DNA of 64,000 bases from Termitomyces sp. T153 (Eukaryota > Basidiomycota > Agaricomycetes > Agaricales > Lyophyllaceae), in assembly GCA_018296165.2 (NCBI GenBank), contig JACKQL020000023.1, forward strand, positions 372,001 through 436,000. Direction: 5' to 3'. A model generated the notes under the pieces. That model saw nothing but the letters and a program-made list of their open reading frames with translations. It had not been told where the DNA came from and searched no databases. Every line of letters starts with the position of its first letter. The stretch's first letter is position 1. This document shows, piece by piece, positions 11,890 to 24,400 of this stretch. The translations under genes and the position numbers were made by a program.

Positions 11890-13083
11890 TACCAAAACTT
11901 CTGCCCGCATAAAAGGCAGGAACGCACGTGCCACTCGCCGAATACCAGACTGTTTATAATAACCGAATGGTCATAGGTCATATGCCCTTGTCCGTTGACT
12001 GAGCGCAATTAACCTTGATAGAGAGATAGCATATAAGCCACTTACGACCGACAGGTAAATACAACTACAAGGGCCACAGAATTCCCCACCCCCGCGGATG
12101 CGGAGAAAGAGCGGGCCGGCGCTTCCCAACGCCATTTAGACTGCTCCCCTTGGGAAATCCTGAGATGTGGCCTCTAGCGAGGGATGCCGGGTTAGTGCTG
12201 CGGGATCCTGCGTAGGCAGGCGGGGTCGGGACGAGCGACATGGCTAGGGTCCCGACCGATATAAGCCACTTGAAATTACCATGTTCAAACTGAAAGCTTA
12301 GAGTCAGAACCAACATACCCAAACGCACCCATGTGCAACTCTCAAAGCACGGCTAATACTTTGCGAGAAAATACGGCAAGCAAGGCCGTACATCGTATTG
12401 TTACTTAATAACCTCTGCAAAATTTCATCTTGACTCTCCTATAGCTATGGTCACAGCGTTCAGCAGTAGGATAAGTCTCTTGAATTTGACGATGACATCG
12501 ATGAGCCCATAATTTTTCTTTCGAACGATCTTCATCTCAGGCTTGACGTTCGTGAAAATCGTCGGCTGGATATAGATAGCTCTCGCTGTGACGCACGCCA
12601 CCCGTATGCACAGTCGCACTGCCCCGACTCAATGTACGGCATTACACGCCACACTACAATAGGTCCGACAGCACTGTTCGGAGATCGAGTGGAAAAGCGG
12701 AGATCGAGTAGAAAAGTATGAGATCAGTAGAGTCTTGGCAGGCGGGGGGTGCAGAGGGACGAGCGCACATCAAATCTTGGGAGCTTCTGGTCTACAAACG
12801 CCAAACTGATCGCCGGTGGCAGCAGCAGAGCTTCGCGATCGCAATCTGGACGAAAATGCGCGAGCGCATGGCTGACCTGTGAAAGGTCGGTCAGCCCACT
12901 CCAACACTTTATTATTCAACCATATTCTGCACCCATATTCGTGCTTATACATCACATGCCGCAAGTCAGTCAGTTCGTATCAACAGTCATTGAACAATGA
13001 TCTCACAAAATTCCATACGCAGCCCATTTAATAGCCTGTTCCAGATATTTTTCCCCACCCGATTCAAGCGTGATGACCTTCGA
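11890..13083 (-). pseudogene. Aldehyde dehydrogenase pseudogene, copy A
   Basis: This is a degenerate copy of the ALDH at 50.5-52.8 kb, covering its C-terminal two-thirds. Recognisable pieces are the C-terminal region (about 11896-12020), the block [16 protein letters not shown] with a broken following motif (12500-12600), the GDPFG/catalytic-Cys exon region (12760-12890) and the LELGGKS exon, where the GGKSPTV segment is deleted (13000-13083). A 215-bp insertion interrupts it at 12044-12258, and a degenerate 20-bp phrase is duplicated near 12680-12710. There are many stops and frameshifts. Similarity to the functional copy ends at about 13083. Confidence 0.8.
12031..12271. mobile_element. 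GC-rich 215-bp insertion with 13-bp target-site duplication
   Basis: The 13-mer ATATAAGCCACTT occurs at 12031-12043 and again at 12259-12271 and brackets a GC-rich segment (12044-12258) absent from the homologous ALDH copy. The insert contains a perfect 8-bp stem (GGTCGGGA at about 12224-12231, TCCCGACC at 12250-12257) and other self-complementary GC-rich stretches, and codes for nothing obvious. A duplication of 13 bp fits LINE-mediated insertion of a SINE or structured RNA. I did not identify the parent RNA. The flanking AT-rich stretch (about 12015-12320) is itself extra relative to the ALDH copy, so the insertion is nested. Confidence 0.65.
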
Positions 13084-13650
13084 CTCTCCGAAACATGGTG
13101 CTCATTTCACTGTCCTCTTATTGAATGGCTCGTGTCGCTTCTTCGTGTTCGTACTGGCTGGTGGCTGTTTTCTCGTCTTTTCCTGGCTTCATGCAGTGAA
13201 GTAGCCTTTCTTTAGTGCCTTACTGAATGGCGAACTTAACACCCTACTGGCAGATTTGGAGTCTATTTGAATGGAAAAGGACTGATCAAACTATGAAGGA
13301 AGGATACTTGACCCCAATTCATACTAATTCACCAGCTATATCTTCTCCAGCGCAACTCCAATTCACACATCAAAGGCCAAGGCATGTATCACTGAACCCG
13401 CATTCAGAGGCTGACAACCTAACTCGTAAGGCAGTGAGTGAGCAAGTTACAATAAATAGTAGTAGGACAATATAAGGCCATTTTTGAACCTCAGAATTTG
13501 AACTGAGACCTCTAGCAGGTTTCATGCAATCTTCTGGTAGCATAACAAGCTTTGTGTCAACGCCGACATGCACGTGCATGGTATCACATAGATTTTCGTG
13601 TGGGGTGCGTAGGCCATACAACATATCTCGACTCATCCAACTCAGCTCGC

Positions 13651-14273
13651 TCATCGTCCACTCTTGCCACCCTTCATTTGTTGTTTTGATACCTTAGGTG
13701 CTGTGGTGGTCGTGCGGGTCGCAGGCTAGAATAACACATGAGTATGATATCTTCCCCCACCAAAACCGATGTACACACCTTGGCCTTCTCCTTCTTCACC
13801 TCCTTCGCCTTCTTCTCAGTCTTCGCCTTGGAGATAGCAGCGAGCCGTTGCTGAGCGCGAACGGCAGCGGTCTGATTCCTCTTAGCGGCGATGGTGGCGA
13901 GGTCGGCACCAACGATACCACGCTGGTGCTTCACAGTCTTGCGCGAGCGTTTCTTAGCGACTTCCTCAGTAATACCCTTCTTGTGCATGCGACGATAAAC
14001 CTGAGTCCAGGCGATCTTGCGGGGGTTCTTGCGTTGCAGGAAGAGCGAAGCATTTTTGGAGCCAGCGAAGCGGAAGACCTAGTAACCCGTTTGAAATGAG
14101 GAAAACGAAGCGGAAAGGGAGTTATGACCAACTTTGCTGTCACCACGGACAAAGAGTTTGCCCTTGCTGGGGTAGATACGATAGCCGGAGAAGGAGTCTA
14201 TTTCGACCTTCTGTGCTCGCAAATCTCAAATCAAAAAAAAACATCTCTTTACTGAAATATTAGTACGCACCAT
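13651..14273 (-). CDS. RPL24: 60S ribosomal protein eL24
   Basis: This is a structural protein of the large cytosolic ribosomal subunit. Four exons give 151 aa: ATG alone (14273-14271), 14210-14133, 14078-13779 and 13725-13651, with introns of 60, 54 and 53 nt. The second exon gives KVEIDSFSGYRIYPSKGKLF and the next FRFAGSKNASLFLQRKNP, the highly conserved eL24 N-terminal fold. It is followed by the basic KKRSRKTVKHQRGIVGA block and an Ala/Lys-rich tail ending KGGKSGR. The first exon consists only of the start codon, which I chose because no other ATG precedes KVEID in frame. The gene is divergent from Mo25, with 436 bp between start codons. Confidence 0.95.
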
Positions 14274-14709
14274 CTACTCAAATCGAAAGGGAAAGAATCA
14301 AATCCAAGTCAGTGAATCCAGAAACGAAGAGTTCGAATTAAATTTCCACGCCAAAAGTGTCATCCATGTCGCACCCATACCATCCAGCCCAAAACTCCGA
14401 CTATCCAGCCGAACCATAGATCACCAGGGAGCCAAAGGTCGTGCGGATGCGATAGAACACTTTTACGGCGTGGACAAGCATGAATTCGGGCTCACCTTGA
14501 TGAATTTTGTCGGATGGCGTTACAAACGCTTGAGACACTATGTCTGCATTCGTAAGTTTCGGCAATTACCGGCATCCACGTGGCCACAACTCGATCGGGC
14601 CGATCGACCAAATCGGAAACCGGTCACCCCTTGGCAAGCCATTTCAGTCGTACTGCGCCATCTCCCTCGACCCCATTGACCATTATCGCACGCTTTTCAC
14701 GCTCCTAGC
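14274..14709. promoter_or_regulatory. Shared intergenic region of divergent RPL24 and Mo25 genes
   Basis: These 436 bp separate the two start codons, so both promoters must lie here. I see no open frame with coding character and no clear TATA box. Boundaries of the two 5' UTRs are unknown. Confidence 0.5.
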
Positions 14710-15967
14710 ATGAATTTTTTTAAGACAAAACCTAGGACACCGCCAGAAATAGTTCGTGGCTTACGAGATGCCATCTCAAAGCTAGAGACGAGTGCACTAG
14801 GAGGGGAGACTCGGAGAAAGGCGAGATAAAAGAACTCTATGTATGCTCATCCACTCAAAAAGCTTATTGTATGGCACAGGCAAACGAGGATGTTACTAAG
14901 AACCTGCAGCAGATCAAGTTGTTACTCCTTGGTGATGGGGGTGAGTTACGGCTCATGCTACTCAAGCGGGAATCTGAACGCCAAACAGACACGGCACCGG
15001 AGCTCATTGCTCAGCTGGCACAAGAGACATACCAAACAGACCTCCTACACCATCTCGTTGTCCATATCGCGCGATTTGAATTCGAGGCGCGGAAAGACCT
15101 GGTACAGATCTTTAATAACCTTCTGAGGCGTCAGATTGGTTCAAGGTGGCCAACTGTCGAGTATCTCTCATCAAAACATGAAGTCATATTTTCAACATTC
15201 GCTGGCTACGAGAACGAAGAAATTGCACTGAACACAGGCATGGTCTTGAAGGAGATGTTACGCCATGAACAACTGGCAAAGATCTTGCTATATTCAGACC
15301 AGTTGAGTATATTTGCTTGATTGTGGGTACTGTTTTTATTCATAATGACTCTTACAGGTTTTATAAATTCCCTCACTATATCGAGACCACGACATTCGGT
15401 ATCTCTTGCGACGCCTTCGCAAATCTCAAGGAAACTTTGACGCGACACAAGCCTATGGTCGCTGAATATCTTGACAAGAACTACGAACGTGTAAATATCA
15501 TGCTGATATCATGCTTTCTGGGTACTTATCTGTCTATTCATAGTTCTTTTCCTCCTTCACAACATTGATTTTATCCAACAACTACGTCACAAAGCGTCAA
15601 TCCCTTAAGCTCCTGGGGGAGATACTCCTTGACCGTGCAAATTTCAATGTCATGACGCGGTACATCGCCAATGAAGCTAACCTCAAGATGATGATGAACC
15701 TTCTCCGTGAGAAGAGTAAGAACATCCAGTTTGAGGCCTTCCATGTTTTCAAGGTCTTTGTGGCCAACCCTAAGAAACCGCCTCAGATAGAGACTATCCT
15801 CCGAAGAAACAAGGAGAAACTTCTTGTGTTCTTGAAGGGCTTCCACAATGACAAGGATGGTATGTTTTGATGCTCGTCATCATATTCAAGAATGTCAATA
15901 TTGCATTATAGATGAGCAGTTCACTGATGAGAAACAGTTCCTCATCGTACAGATACAGGGTCTCTGA
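14710..15967 (+). CDS. hymA: Mo25-like protein (Hym1/CAB39 family)
   Basis: Mo25 is an armadillo-like helical scaffold that activates STE20/GCK-type kinases; in fungi it acts in the RAM/morphogenesis pathway. Five exons (14710-14820, 14880-15301, 15358-15490, 15544-15859, 15912-15967) give 345 aa, close to the usual length of about 340. Family blocks seen are [20 protein letters not shown], the YIETTTFGI region, [18 protein letters not shown] and [17 protein letters not shown]. Intron 1 (14821-14879) begins with GC rather than GT: a GT donor after this exon would leave an in-frame TAA. The start at MNFFKTK fits the family N-terminus. Confidence 0.95.
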
Positions 15968-16582
15968 ACAGATGATGGATCTTTCCCTAGTCCCTCGCCC
16001 ATCCCACTGGACGCACACACCTTTCGAGAGCCCTTTCCCGGGCATCGTCATGCTCCGTCGGCCATGCACGCTCATTACGGTAGATTTAGACCCTTGGTCC
16101 TCGTCCTTATTCCGTTGTTCACGTGCTCTTGTGACTTACATCCCACACATGATACCAGCACGAATCTTGACTCTGCACACCACTACGCACATCTCGTACA
16201 TCCACATCCATCGACATTCTTCAATGTTAGTTACTGTACATGTATTATCATAAGCTACCGAGATTCCACAGCACGGGCTTTTTTCCATTAGATGTTATCT
16301 AATATCATCAAGTCTAATTTAGGAGACTACAAAAGTCTAATTTTCAAGGCTTCAAGCTCAAGCTTCAATCTCCGCCTCAATGCCTTTCGTCTCTTGCCAC
16401 GGCCGATTATCTTGCGACTCCTTTCACTTATCAACCTGAGAATGCCGCGACCGTGCTGGATTATCCATATTTAAAGTTTTGTGGCCCAAGGGAGGAGCCT
16501 CGATTACTGTGGCAACTCTGAGAACCATCTCTGCCCGACGGCACCGGCTCGGATGCCGGAAGGACACTTGACTTGCACCTCC
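15968..16582. other. Intergenic region between Mo25 and the EthD-like gene
   Basis: About 615 bp separate these two plus-strand genes. I see no gene, repeat or RNA in it. The short open frames overlap on both strands without recognisable content. Confidence 0.5.
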
Positions 16583-17394
16583 ATGCCTCTCGGATTCCTC
16601 GTTGTATTCTCGGAGACAGGAAGTCAAGTAACTCTCGAAGAATTCCAAGGTCTGCCCCTTGTACTTCTAATCGCACCTCATCTTTCTACTTGCCCGTCCA
16701 GATTGGTATAACAACGAACATGTCCCTCTGCGCATGAATTACCTTAAATCCTTCCTCACAGGTGCCCGCTTCTCCGCTGCAGACTCGCTTAAACCCACAT
16801 GGCTTGCTCTTTACGACATAAATGATATCTCCACCTTTCATCACGAAAGCTACACCCGTTTGCGCGCCAATCGTAGCCACCGGGAAGCGGCCCTTGTCGT
16901 CCGACTCGAGGTACTCGATCGTAGGACCTGCGAAGTTCTGTCAGATTCAGGCATGTCCCCGGTCTCTTCCTCTCTCGCTTCGTCGAACCCGACGACATAT
17001 ATCGTTACACACGGGATAAACGTGGGTCCAGACGGTTCGATCGATGACTGGACCAAGGATGCGTTTGAAAAGTTAAGAAACGTGAAAGGCTGGGTGAGGA
17101 CGAGGTCATTCAAGTGTACTGATAATCTCAAGACTGGAACATCTGTTGCCGGGAATGGCCCAGAGGAACAGATTGTGTCCAAATATTTCATTCTGCATGG
17201 TAAGTGACGTCGTGCAACTTTGACAGATTGGATGCGAATTTGTTATACCAGAATTTGAGAATTCATCTGCTCCCGACTCCCCCGAATTCAACAGCATAGT
17301 TGCCTCGCGTGAGCGCTTTGACACTGTTGAACGGAGGAGCTGGAATCTGTATCGTGCCTACCCTGGAATTGCACAAGGAAATATGCCTGAATGA
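16583..17394 (+). CDS. EthD-like (dimeric alpha-beta barrel) protein
   Basis: Three exons (16583-16649, 16702-17199, 17252-17394) give 235 aa. The N-terminus MPLGFLVVFSETG, followed by LEEFQDWYNNEHVPLRM, is the hallmark of EthD-like or stress-responsive barrel proteins, in which the DWYNxEH segment lines the cavity. A second half (SWNLYRAYPGIAQGN) ends the protein. Members in agaricomycetes are mostly uncharacterised, and some act on polyketides or aromatic compounds. No partner gene nearby suggests a substrate. Both introns are 52 nt and the summed exons keep one frame. Confidence 0.8.
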
Positions 17395-17774
17395 AATGGA
17401 AATCTGTGGTCTCGAGAAAGGATGAATACGTTCTCGTATTCCGTCAATCTCTCGTCGTCTCTTCTCTTCTGCATTTTTATGTATCTGTGGCAAAATTTAT
17501 TTCCTTGAATCGTCTAGATATGTCTAACGAACGGATGCTATCTAACTTCGTCTTCCAAACATATCACAACTAAACCTAACCTTCGATAGGTTGATCGCGC
17601 GGCGCAAATCACTATATATCACACTAGAGATCATGATCACGTTGCGCCACCGTCTTTGTTAAGCGTCTTTCATTCGTGATTTGTATATCAATCACTCGGG
17701 ATTGATTTCCTGTTGACCCTAGAGATAATTGGAATTCTGACCTGAACCTAGTTTTGAGGCGCCGACACTGATTC

Positions 17775-18046
17775 TTATCCCATACTCGACGCATCAAATC
17801 GCAGCTTCAAGTTTTCATAAGGCTCATAGATATTGTACAACTTACTGGGAATATGCGACATTGCTTCGAAATCCGAAACAGCTTGACCATCGACGTAGCC
17901 GTCTGGCACCCACGCGTCGCAGACGAGAAATATTGGTATGTATTTGAAGCATACCTAGCAGACATTTTGGCATCAGTTCGCAGTAAATGATGATACAGGT
18001 CGAACACAGCTCGTAAATAGCTGTCTTTTACGCAGAATGAAAGTGA
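17775..18046 (-). other. Unrecognised coding-like fragment
   Basis: On the minus strand a frame gives DGYVDGQAVSDF followed by YNIYEPYENLKLRFD and a stop at 17775-17777. Just upstream another stretch (YLRAVFDLYHHLLRTDAK) also looks coding. A GT-AG interval of about 52 nt lies between them, but joining the two does not keep the downstream frame. I do not recognise the family. It may be a small gene with wrongly guessed splicing or a decayed remnant. Confidence 0.2.
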
Positions 18047-18049
18047 GTG

Positions 18050-19032
18050 GATGTCAATTTATTATGTACAGTGATAAATAAGCATATGTCGCACACGAGT
18101 TGCACAGCACATGAGGATCTAACTTTCACTGTCTCCCTCATTGTGGTATGAACGAAACGCCTGAGGAGCTAACTAGCGCATCAAAAACCATAATTGGAGC
18201 CGATGGTCTGACCAAGCACCAGAGATACCACCGGCGGTGAGAACGTCGATAGTAGTATAACATTGATCGCCATCATTCAAAATCAAGCCCTTGATACAGA
18301 CATTACGAAGTTGATGCAGACATTATGAAGTTAATCTAAAAATCGCGAGCGAGAGCTTCTACGTCATGAGCGACGTAGAAGAGGAAGCGCCCCGAAACGG
18401 TGGCGTTACCCCAAAACCTTCCAAGCGATTTTGTTATTTACAGTTAAACGTTGAACCTGATTCCGAGCGCTGGCGTCATCCCTTCGATAGCATCAAGATA
18501 GTACCACCATTTCCCCACGTAGAGAATGATCTCGACGAGTCATGAAATTCGGAAAAATGCTGGGGTGGGTTAACCAACTGGAAATCAGTCTGGATTACTC
18601 GTTCAGCAAGGTCGTTGCCGAGAATCGTGTGGATGGTTGGAAGGAACAGCTGATAGAGAGCGTGATATACTTGATAAGCTTTGCGCGATGGACAGTGTTA
18701 CCCTAAAGAGGACTGGAACCTATGCTATGAAAGTCATGGAGACAGCGTCTCAGATTTGTCGAAGTCCTGATTCAAAGAATCACTATTCTGGACATAAAGA
18801 TGACCATCCTTATGCCTCCTGGGCTATGCAACGTCGATAGCACGTTTGAAAAAGGGAATGTCATGATGGATACCGCGTTCGACAATGATCCCGTTTTTTA
18901 CGGCAATATTGCCATGGATTATTCTCTAATTCGCGAACAATGTATAATTCTCGAACATCACAGCTGCCCCACAAGCGCTTAGGATACGTCCATCACCACT
19001 GGAAGGTGTAAAATCCGCCATGCCACCTCGCG
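18050..19032. other. Intergenic region upstream of the kinase stop codon
   Basis: Nearly 1 kb with normal CpG content. A short direct duplication (tgatacagacattacgaagt / tgatgcagacattatgaagt) lies at about 18290-18330. Otherwise I see only scattered short frames that I cannot support as genes. Confidence 0.4.
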
Positions 19033-21455
19033 TCAGCGTTTAGAGTCGTATAATATCCCACCTTCCAACAAGTCTCCTAAAAGATGAATTTCACGCTTCT
19101 TTGCCGCGGTGCTAGGATTGATCGTGGCTTGATCAAAATCAATGATTGTAACCGTATCGTCGTCTGCAAGCATGAGGTTTTCAGGACGAAGATCACAGTG
19201 GCGAACACCAGCATCATGGATATTACTCATAATCTTAAGGTATGCATCTCTAACAAACATTAAGATTGGATCAACTGCACACAATAATCAGATTTACTTA
19301 ACGGACGCTGACACATTGACCTGGATGGTACTAGGGTCAGTTCGCATTTCCCATAAGGACCTTCCTACATGACTCATAACAAGAGCCATAGCATCAGTTT
19401 CCACATCTTCAAATAGTCCAAACACGAGCGGGATGCCTTGCTCGACCCCGCGCGAAGTCAGATGCTCGTAAATCGAGAATTCATGGCGCATGGCCTCGAT
19501 CTCTTCTGGCTGGAAGGCTAATTTGACAACAACGGCAGCTCGCAAAACATGTCCGTCAATTTGAACTTCCAGCTGGGCATCATGCACGACACCAGTAGCT
19601 CCGGAAGCTATTTCGGATGTCAAAATGAGCTTGAAATACTCATCGGGGCCGTAGGATCTCTTCCGTTTGGTCCCCACTCGCACGAAGGAAGCAGGAACGG
19701 GAGAGTTGTAGACGTCATAACGCATTTCTAACAAAGCAAGAGCTCGATCGTCGACATGGTTCTTGACAACCTGCGGTAGAGGGAAAGGTTGAGATTATGT
19801 ATATTGTAGGATTGCAAAACGACTTTTCGTCACCTTGAATTCTTGAGCCTCCTTCATTCCCATCGAAGCCGCCAACCTGGTAATGTACCGTCTTCCTGGT
19901 TTGTGACTGTGACTATTGCGCGTCCTTGGTGACGGGGAATCTTCGGAATGTGTCTGTTGAATTACACGTTCAAAAGCATCATGGACAATGGAAATATACA
20001 GCCCAGTCTGAAGACGCCCGTATGAAGGGCAGGAAGAAAGATCAATAAGATCTGAAATGTAAAGAGTTTGACTCGAACGGTGGCGGAACGCAATTCTCTC
20101 AAGATTATTGCCACAACGGAAAATGATAAATGTTGTGTCATGCTCGACAGCTCGAGCCCACGCCTAGTTTTGATCTCATTAGCCTACAGTTGACATCTGC
20201 GATCCAGACACTCACTCGTAGTAGTAAAAGATCAATCATGGATCTGGCTGCTGCCCGCCGCGGAAGCATTACATTTGGCCAAATGTCATTGATAGAAAAA
20301 TGAGTTACAATATTCAATGCCGACTGCATACCTTCGCCAATCATGGACAGCTGAATGCGCCGCTGGCTTCGCAGATCACGCAGCCTCTTGGAAGTGCCAT
20401 CAAAAGGAATTGGGCCAGCCTTTGTATTGTGGAAAGGGCTGATAGTGGGCACTACAGATGAAGACATCGATGAAACAGGGAACCCCCAAGCTGTAGTCGT
20501 TGCGTCAAGGTGAAAAGGCGTACTCGCAGGGGCAGAGATACATCCCTTGGTCCGACATTTATCATGATCAAAATGACCAGAAAAGGCTAGTTTACCTAAA
20601 TTCTTGAGGACAGCTTCTGTTTCTGGAGACATGCAAAAGATCTCCCAAAACGCCAATGCAGGGAGTTTCTGCTTCATTTGGTACAGAATCGCCCAGCTCT
20701 TTTCGTCCATCGTGTTCAATTTCCATTTTTCCAATTCCGTTGAATCCTTTATTTTGAGACCAAAATCCTCAATAAAAGCTGTATTGCGCTCTATGGCGGA
20801 CCACTGGGATCGATTCAGCTGTTGCCACCCGACAGAGGCGAACCATGCTGGAGATTGGGAATGTGACAGGAGAGACGATGCAACCGTTATCGCGTATTTC
20901 GCTTCCGTGGCCTGATACGTCATTGCTGCAGCATACGCATCATGTAACGCAGGGAGACGATCGCCTTTGCACATTCTTTGAGAACTTATTTCAGTCCTGG
21001 TAAGTGTAGCGTTGATCTCTCCACAGGAGTCTCGTATCATAGCTTCAGCTTGATGGAGGTATGTGACTAGCTGCGGAAAAGGTTCAACCTTCTCGAGACG
21101 ATGACGTTCAGCTAAATGTCTGTCGTAAAAAGTCAAAGGCGGCATCAATGGGGGACTAAGGCGTTTGCTGCTGTGGGATCTGCGTCGAGAGGAAGAGGGG
21201 GTCATAACAGCTTCCACGGGAGAACGTTCACAGACATCGGCATCCATCAGATGTAGTGCTCTCCCCCAATCGATTGTGTCAAGTATATGTATATCCTGGT
21301 AGGGCACGGCGCATGCATTATTTGTGAGTTCAGATGCCGCGATAACCCCATCACTGGCCTACGGTGATCCAGAAAAGGCCGGGAGTGGTCGCGTGAGCGT
21401 GCACGCGATCAACGTGATCAAGTTGCCAAACGGTGGTGTCATGAATCCAGCTCAT
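19033..21455 (-). CDS. Protein kinase-like protein with large N-terminal domain
   Basis: Five exons (21455-21363, 21295-20216, 20163-19834, 19770-19298, 19249-19033) give 730 aa without internal stops. The first roughly 500 residues are unrecognised and include a Ser/Arg-rich patch (SSSRRRSHSS). The C-terminal part is kinase-like: a Gly-containing loop (EIASGATGVVHDAQ), the VAK-like Lys in AAVVVKLAF, the catalytic loop HCDLRPENL and DFD in place of DFG. The kinase C-lobe ends only about 30 residues after DFD, which is short. It resembles the expanded basidiomycete kinases with HxDxRPxN loops. The start codon lies 18 bp from that of CSC1; a later ATG near 21245 (MDADVCE) is an alternative. Confidence 0.75.
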
Positions 21456-21473
21456 TGTCAACGTCGGTAACGC

Positions 21474-24400
21474 ATGGCTTCGACATTCCTCACAATGATT
21501 CAAGACGATGGAGATGGCGGGGGTGGCCCTCCGCCTGGTTCTCCTCCAATGCGTACGTCTTCTCCTCATCAGTGTTCTTTACCTTACCAGCCGAGTGCAG
21601 AGAAATTCGAAGGGCCTTGGTTCACGACTCAGCTCACCATCTCAGTTACCATCGGAATCATATCGTTCATTGTCTTCTCATATAGTCGGATGCGCTGGCC
21701 TTTGGTGTTCGCTCCTAGGACCAAACTAAAAGGTATGGAACATGCATGCACAATATTTGGAGACGCAATCGCTGAACACCTTACCAGGCTTCTCTCCCCA
21801 TGAAGCTCACGCACACCAAGCATTTTTCGGCTGGATTATGCCAACAATTAGAACGTCAGAGTTTACTGTGTTGCAGATAGTTGGACTCGATGCAGCGGTG
21901 GCAAGTGCAAGACAATCCCTGAAATTACTGAATCTACTCACATGAATCTGGGTTCTCAGTTGCTGAACTTTTTCAAGATGTCTTTCTATCTCTTCTCAGT
22001 CTGTTCATTCTTCGCCGTGATAATTCTGATGCCTCTGAACTGGAAGGTGTGTCTTTCACAGAGTCTTCGATTTGTGCATTCTCTTACAAGCCACAAAGCA
22101 CAATAAAGAACTTGACCCTGATGACGAAGGATGGCCAATTGAAAACTTCACTTGGCCGAGGCTTGGTTCGAATCCGGAATCTCTCCCCGGAAACGGAACG
22201 TCGCCTTTGAACGACTGGCTCGACTTGATAAACGACGCTAATTCGTACCTCTCTGTCCATTTGATATTCACATACCTTTTCACTATCCTGACTCTATATT
22301 ACATTTACCGCAACTACCGCCGCTTCATTCGATCTCGCCAGCTCTTTTCCTTAGAACTTGTCCACTCCATTCCTGCACGGACTGTCCTAGTAACAGACTT
22401 ACCCAATCACCTACAAGGCGAGCGACCCCTGGCTGAGTACTTTGAAAACATGGGGCTCGCAGTGGAGAGTGTCAATGTCTGTCGAGAGGTCTCAAGCTTG
22501 AAGAAACTGCTTGACAAGAGGACAGAAGCTTTATTAGCACTAGAGCGTGCCTGGGTCAGCTATGTTGGAAATCCAAGTACAGTGGAGGAGTATGATCCCG
22601 AGCATATGGACTTCGCTCCACTGATCGATATAGACGTTGAAGAGGCACAGCCTCGGCGAGGACGGTTTGTGGTCCCACATCGGAGGCGACCTACCATGAG
22701 GACTGGCTGGTTGAAATCCCAAGTCGACGCACTAGAGTACTTAGAGAAGCAATTCAAGGAGGCTGATGAGCTCGTCAAGAAGAGGAGGAATGGAAGATTT
22801 AAAGCGACACAGTCTGCATTCGTGACATTCGAGAAGATGTCCAGTGCAGTGAGTAGGATTCCATGTTCTCTGGGCTCTGAGTCGTTAATTAATCCTTTCT
22901 ACAGCAAATTGTCGTGCAGGTTGCTCATGCACCTAACCCTTCATCTCTCACAACGGTCCTCGCACCAGAGCCTCGCGACATTGTATGGTCAAATATGACG
23001 CCATCAAAAACCAATATACGGACACGCGATGTCATTGTTCTAATGTTAATGGGCCTTCTCTTCTTTTTCTGGTTCTTTCCTATCAGCGCACTCGCCAGTT
23101 TGTTAAGTTATGAAGAAATCAAGAAGACGATGCCATGGCTTGGAAATCTCATTGATCAAAACGTGCAAATCCGGGCTATTGTTCAGAATTCTCTACCCAG
23201 CGTAGCAGTTATCACCTTGAATGCCTGCCTGCCGTTCTTGCTAGAAGGTCTGTCGACCTTCATGGCATGCTCAGCGTCAGTCCTCTGACACTTTGGTAGC
23301 TCTAACTTATCAACAAGGATACCGTGCACGCAGCTGGATCGAGTACTCACTAATGAAGAAGTACGTCGATAAGACTGCTACTGTTGGTTATTCTAACGCC
23401 TTATCCAGATATTTCTTGTTCCTTTTAATCAATGTCGTCTTTATCTTCCTCCTTGCAAGTACATATTGGCAGCTTGTGCAAGATCTGGCCAATTCTCCTG
23501 CCAAAGTACCAGAGAAGCTGGCCCAGGCATTACAAGCCGGACGAGCCAGGTAAAGATAGCGAACCCTTTCCTGTCCTTTTTGCTGAACCGTCCTTAGGCA
23601 TTTTTTCTTATCCTATGTAATCCTACAAGGTATGCTAGTGTATCTGACCTAATCATACTTCTTAACTGGTAGACAGGTCTGGGCATCATGCCTCTACAAC
23701 TGCTCAACTTGGGCGTCATCATCCCTCGAATGGTCTTCCGCATGTTCTCCACACGTACTCCCCGAGGTAATCTATATTGTTACGTTATTTTCTTGCCGAT
23801 ACTAAGTGCTTCGGAAGATTTCGCAGAGCTTAATGCGCCACCCATGATTAATTACGGCGTCGTGTACCCACAAGCCATCTTGATGTTTGTTATCACGTTG
23901 CTGTATAGCGTCGTTCAGCCTCTTATTGTCGTCTTTGGTGCCTTATATTTTGGCATCGGCTACGTTGTTTACAAGTACAAACTTTTGTTTGGTGTGCATT
24001 TTGGTTCTACGCCTGTCTTCCTTTGACTAACCCTTTATCAGTCTTCTACAAGCCATACGAATCTCAGGGGCAGGCATGGCCGATTACATTCATCCGCCTT
24101 ATCTGGGGTGTCGTCATCTTCCAAGTCTTCATGATCGGGATCTTCACACTTCGCCAGTCCTACATCATATCCTCTCTGCTCGCGCCTTTGCTGATAGGCA
24201 CGCTTGTTTGGTCATGGTACGTCGACAAGAGTCTCAAGCCCCTCAGCAAGTTCGTCAGTCTCTCGTCAGTATTCGAGGTCCAGCGAGGGGAAGAGACTGC
24301 AGACGTTATGCGATTGAAGGCAGGACATCCTGTGACATGGTCCCAGAGGTACGTATTCCCATTTTTCCTTTCTGCCTAGCTCATTATTTTCTAACTAGTA

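Noticed and set aside
13698..14152. Open frames on both strands over RPL24
   Set aside because: They overlap the well-supported eL24 exons in other frames and have no family of their own.
22150..22180. B-box-like GGTTCGAATCC at 22.16 kb
   Set aside because: It lies inside a CSC1 coding exon and has no matching A box; taken as chance.
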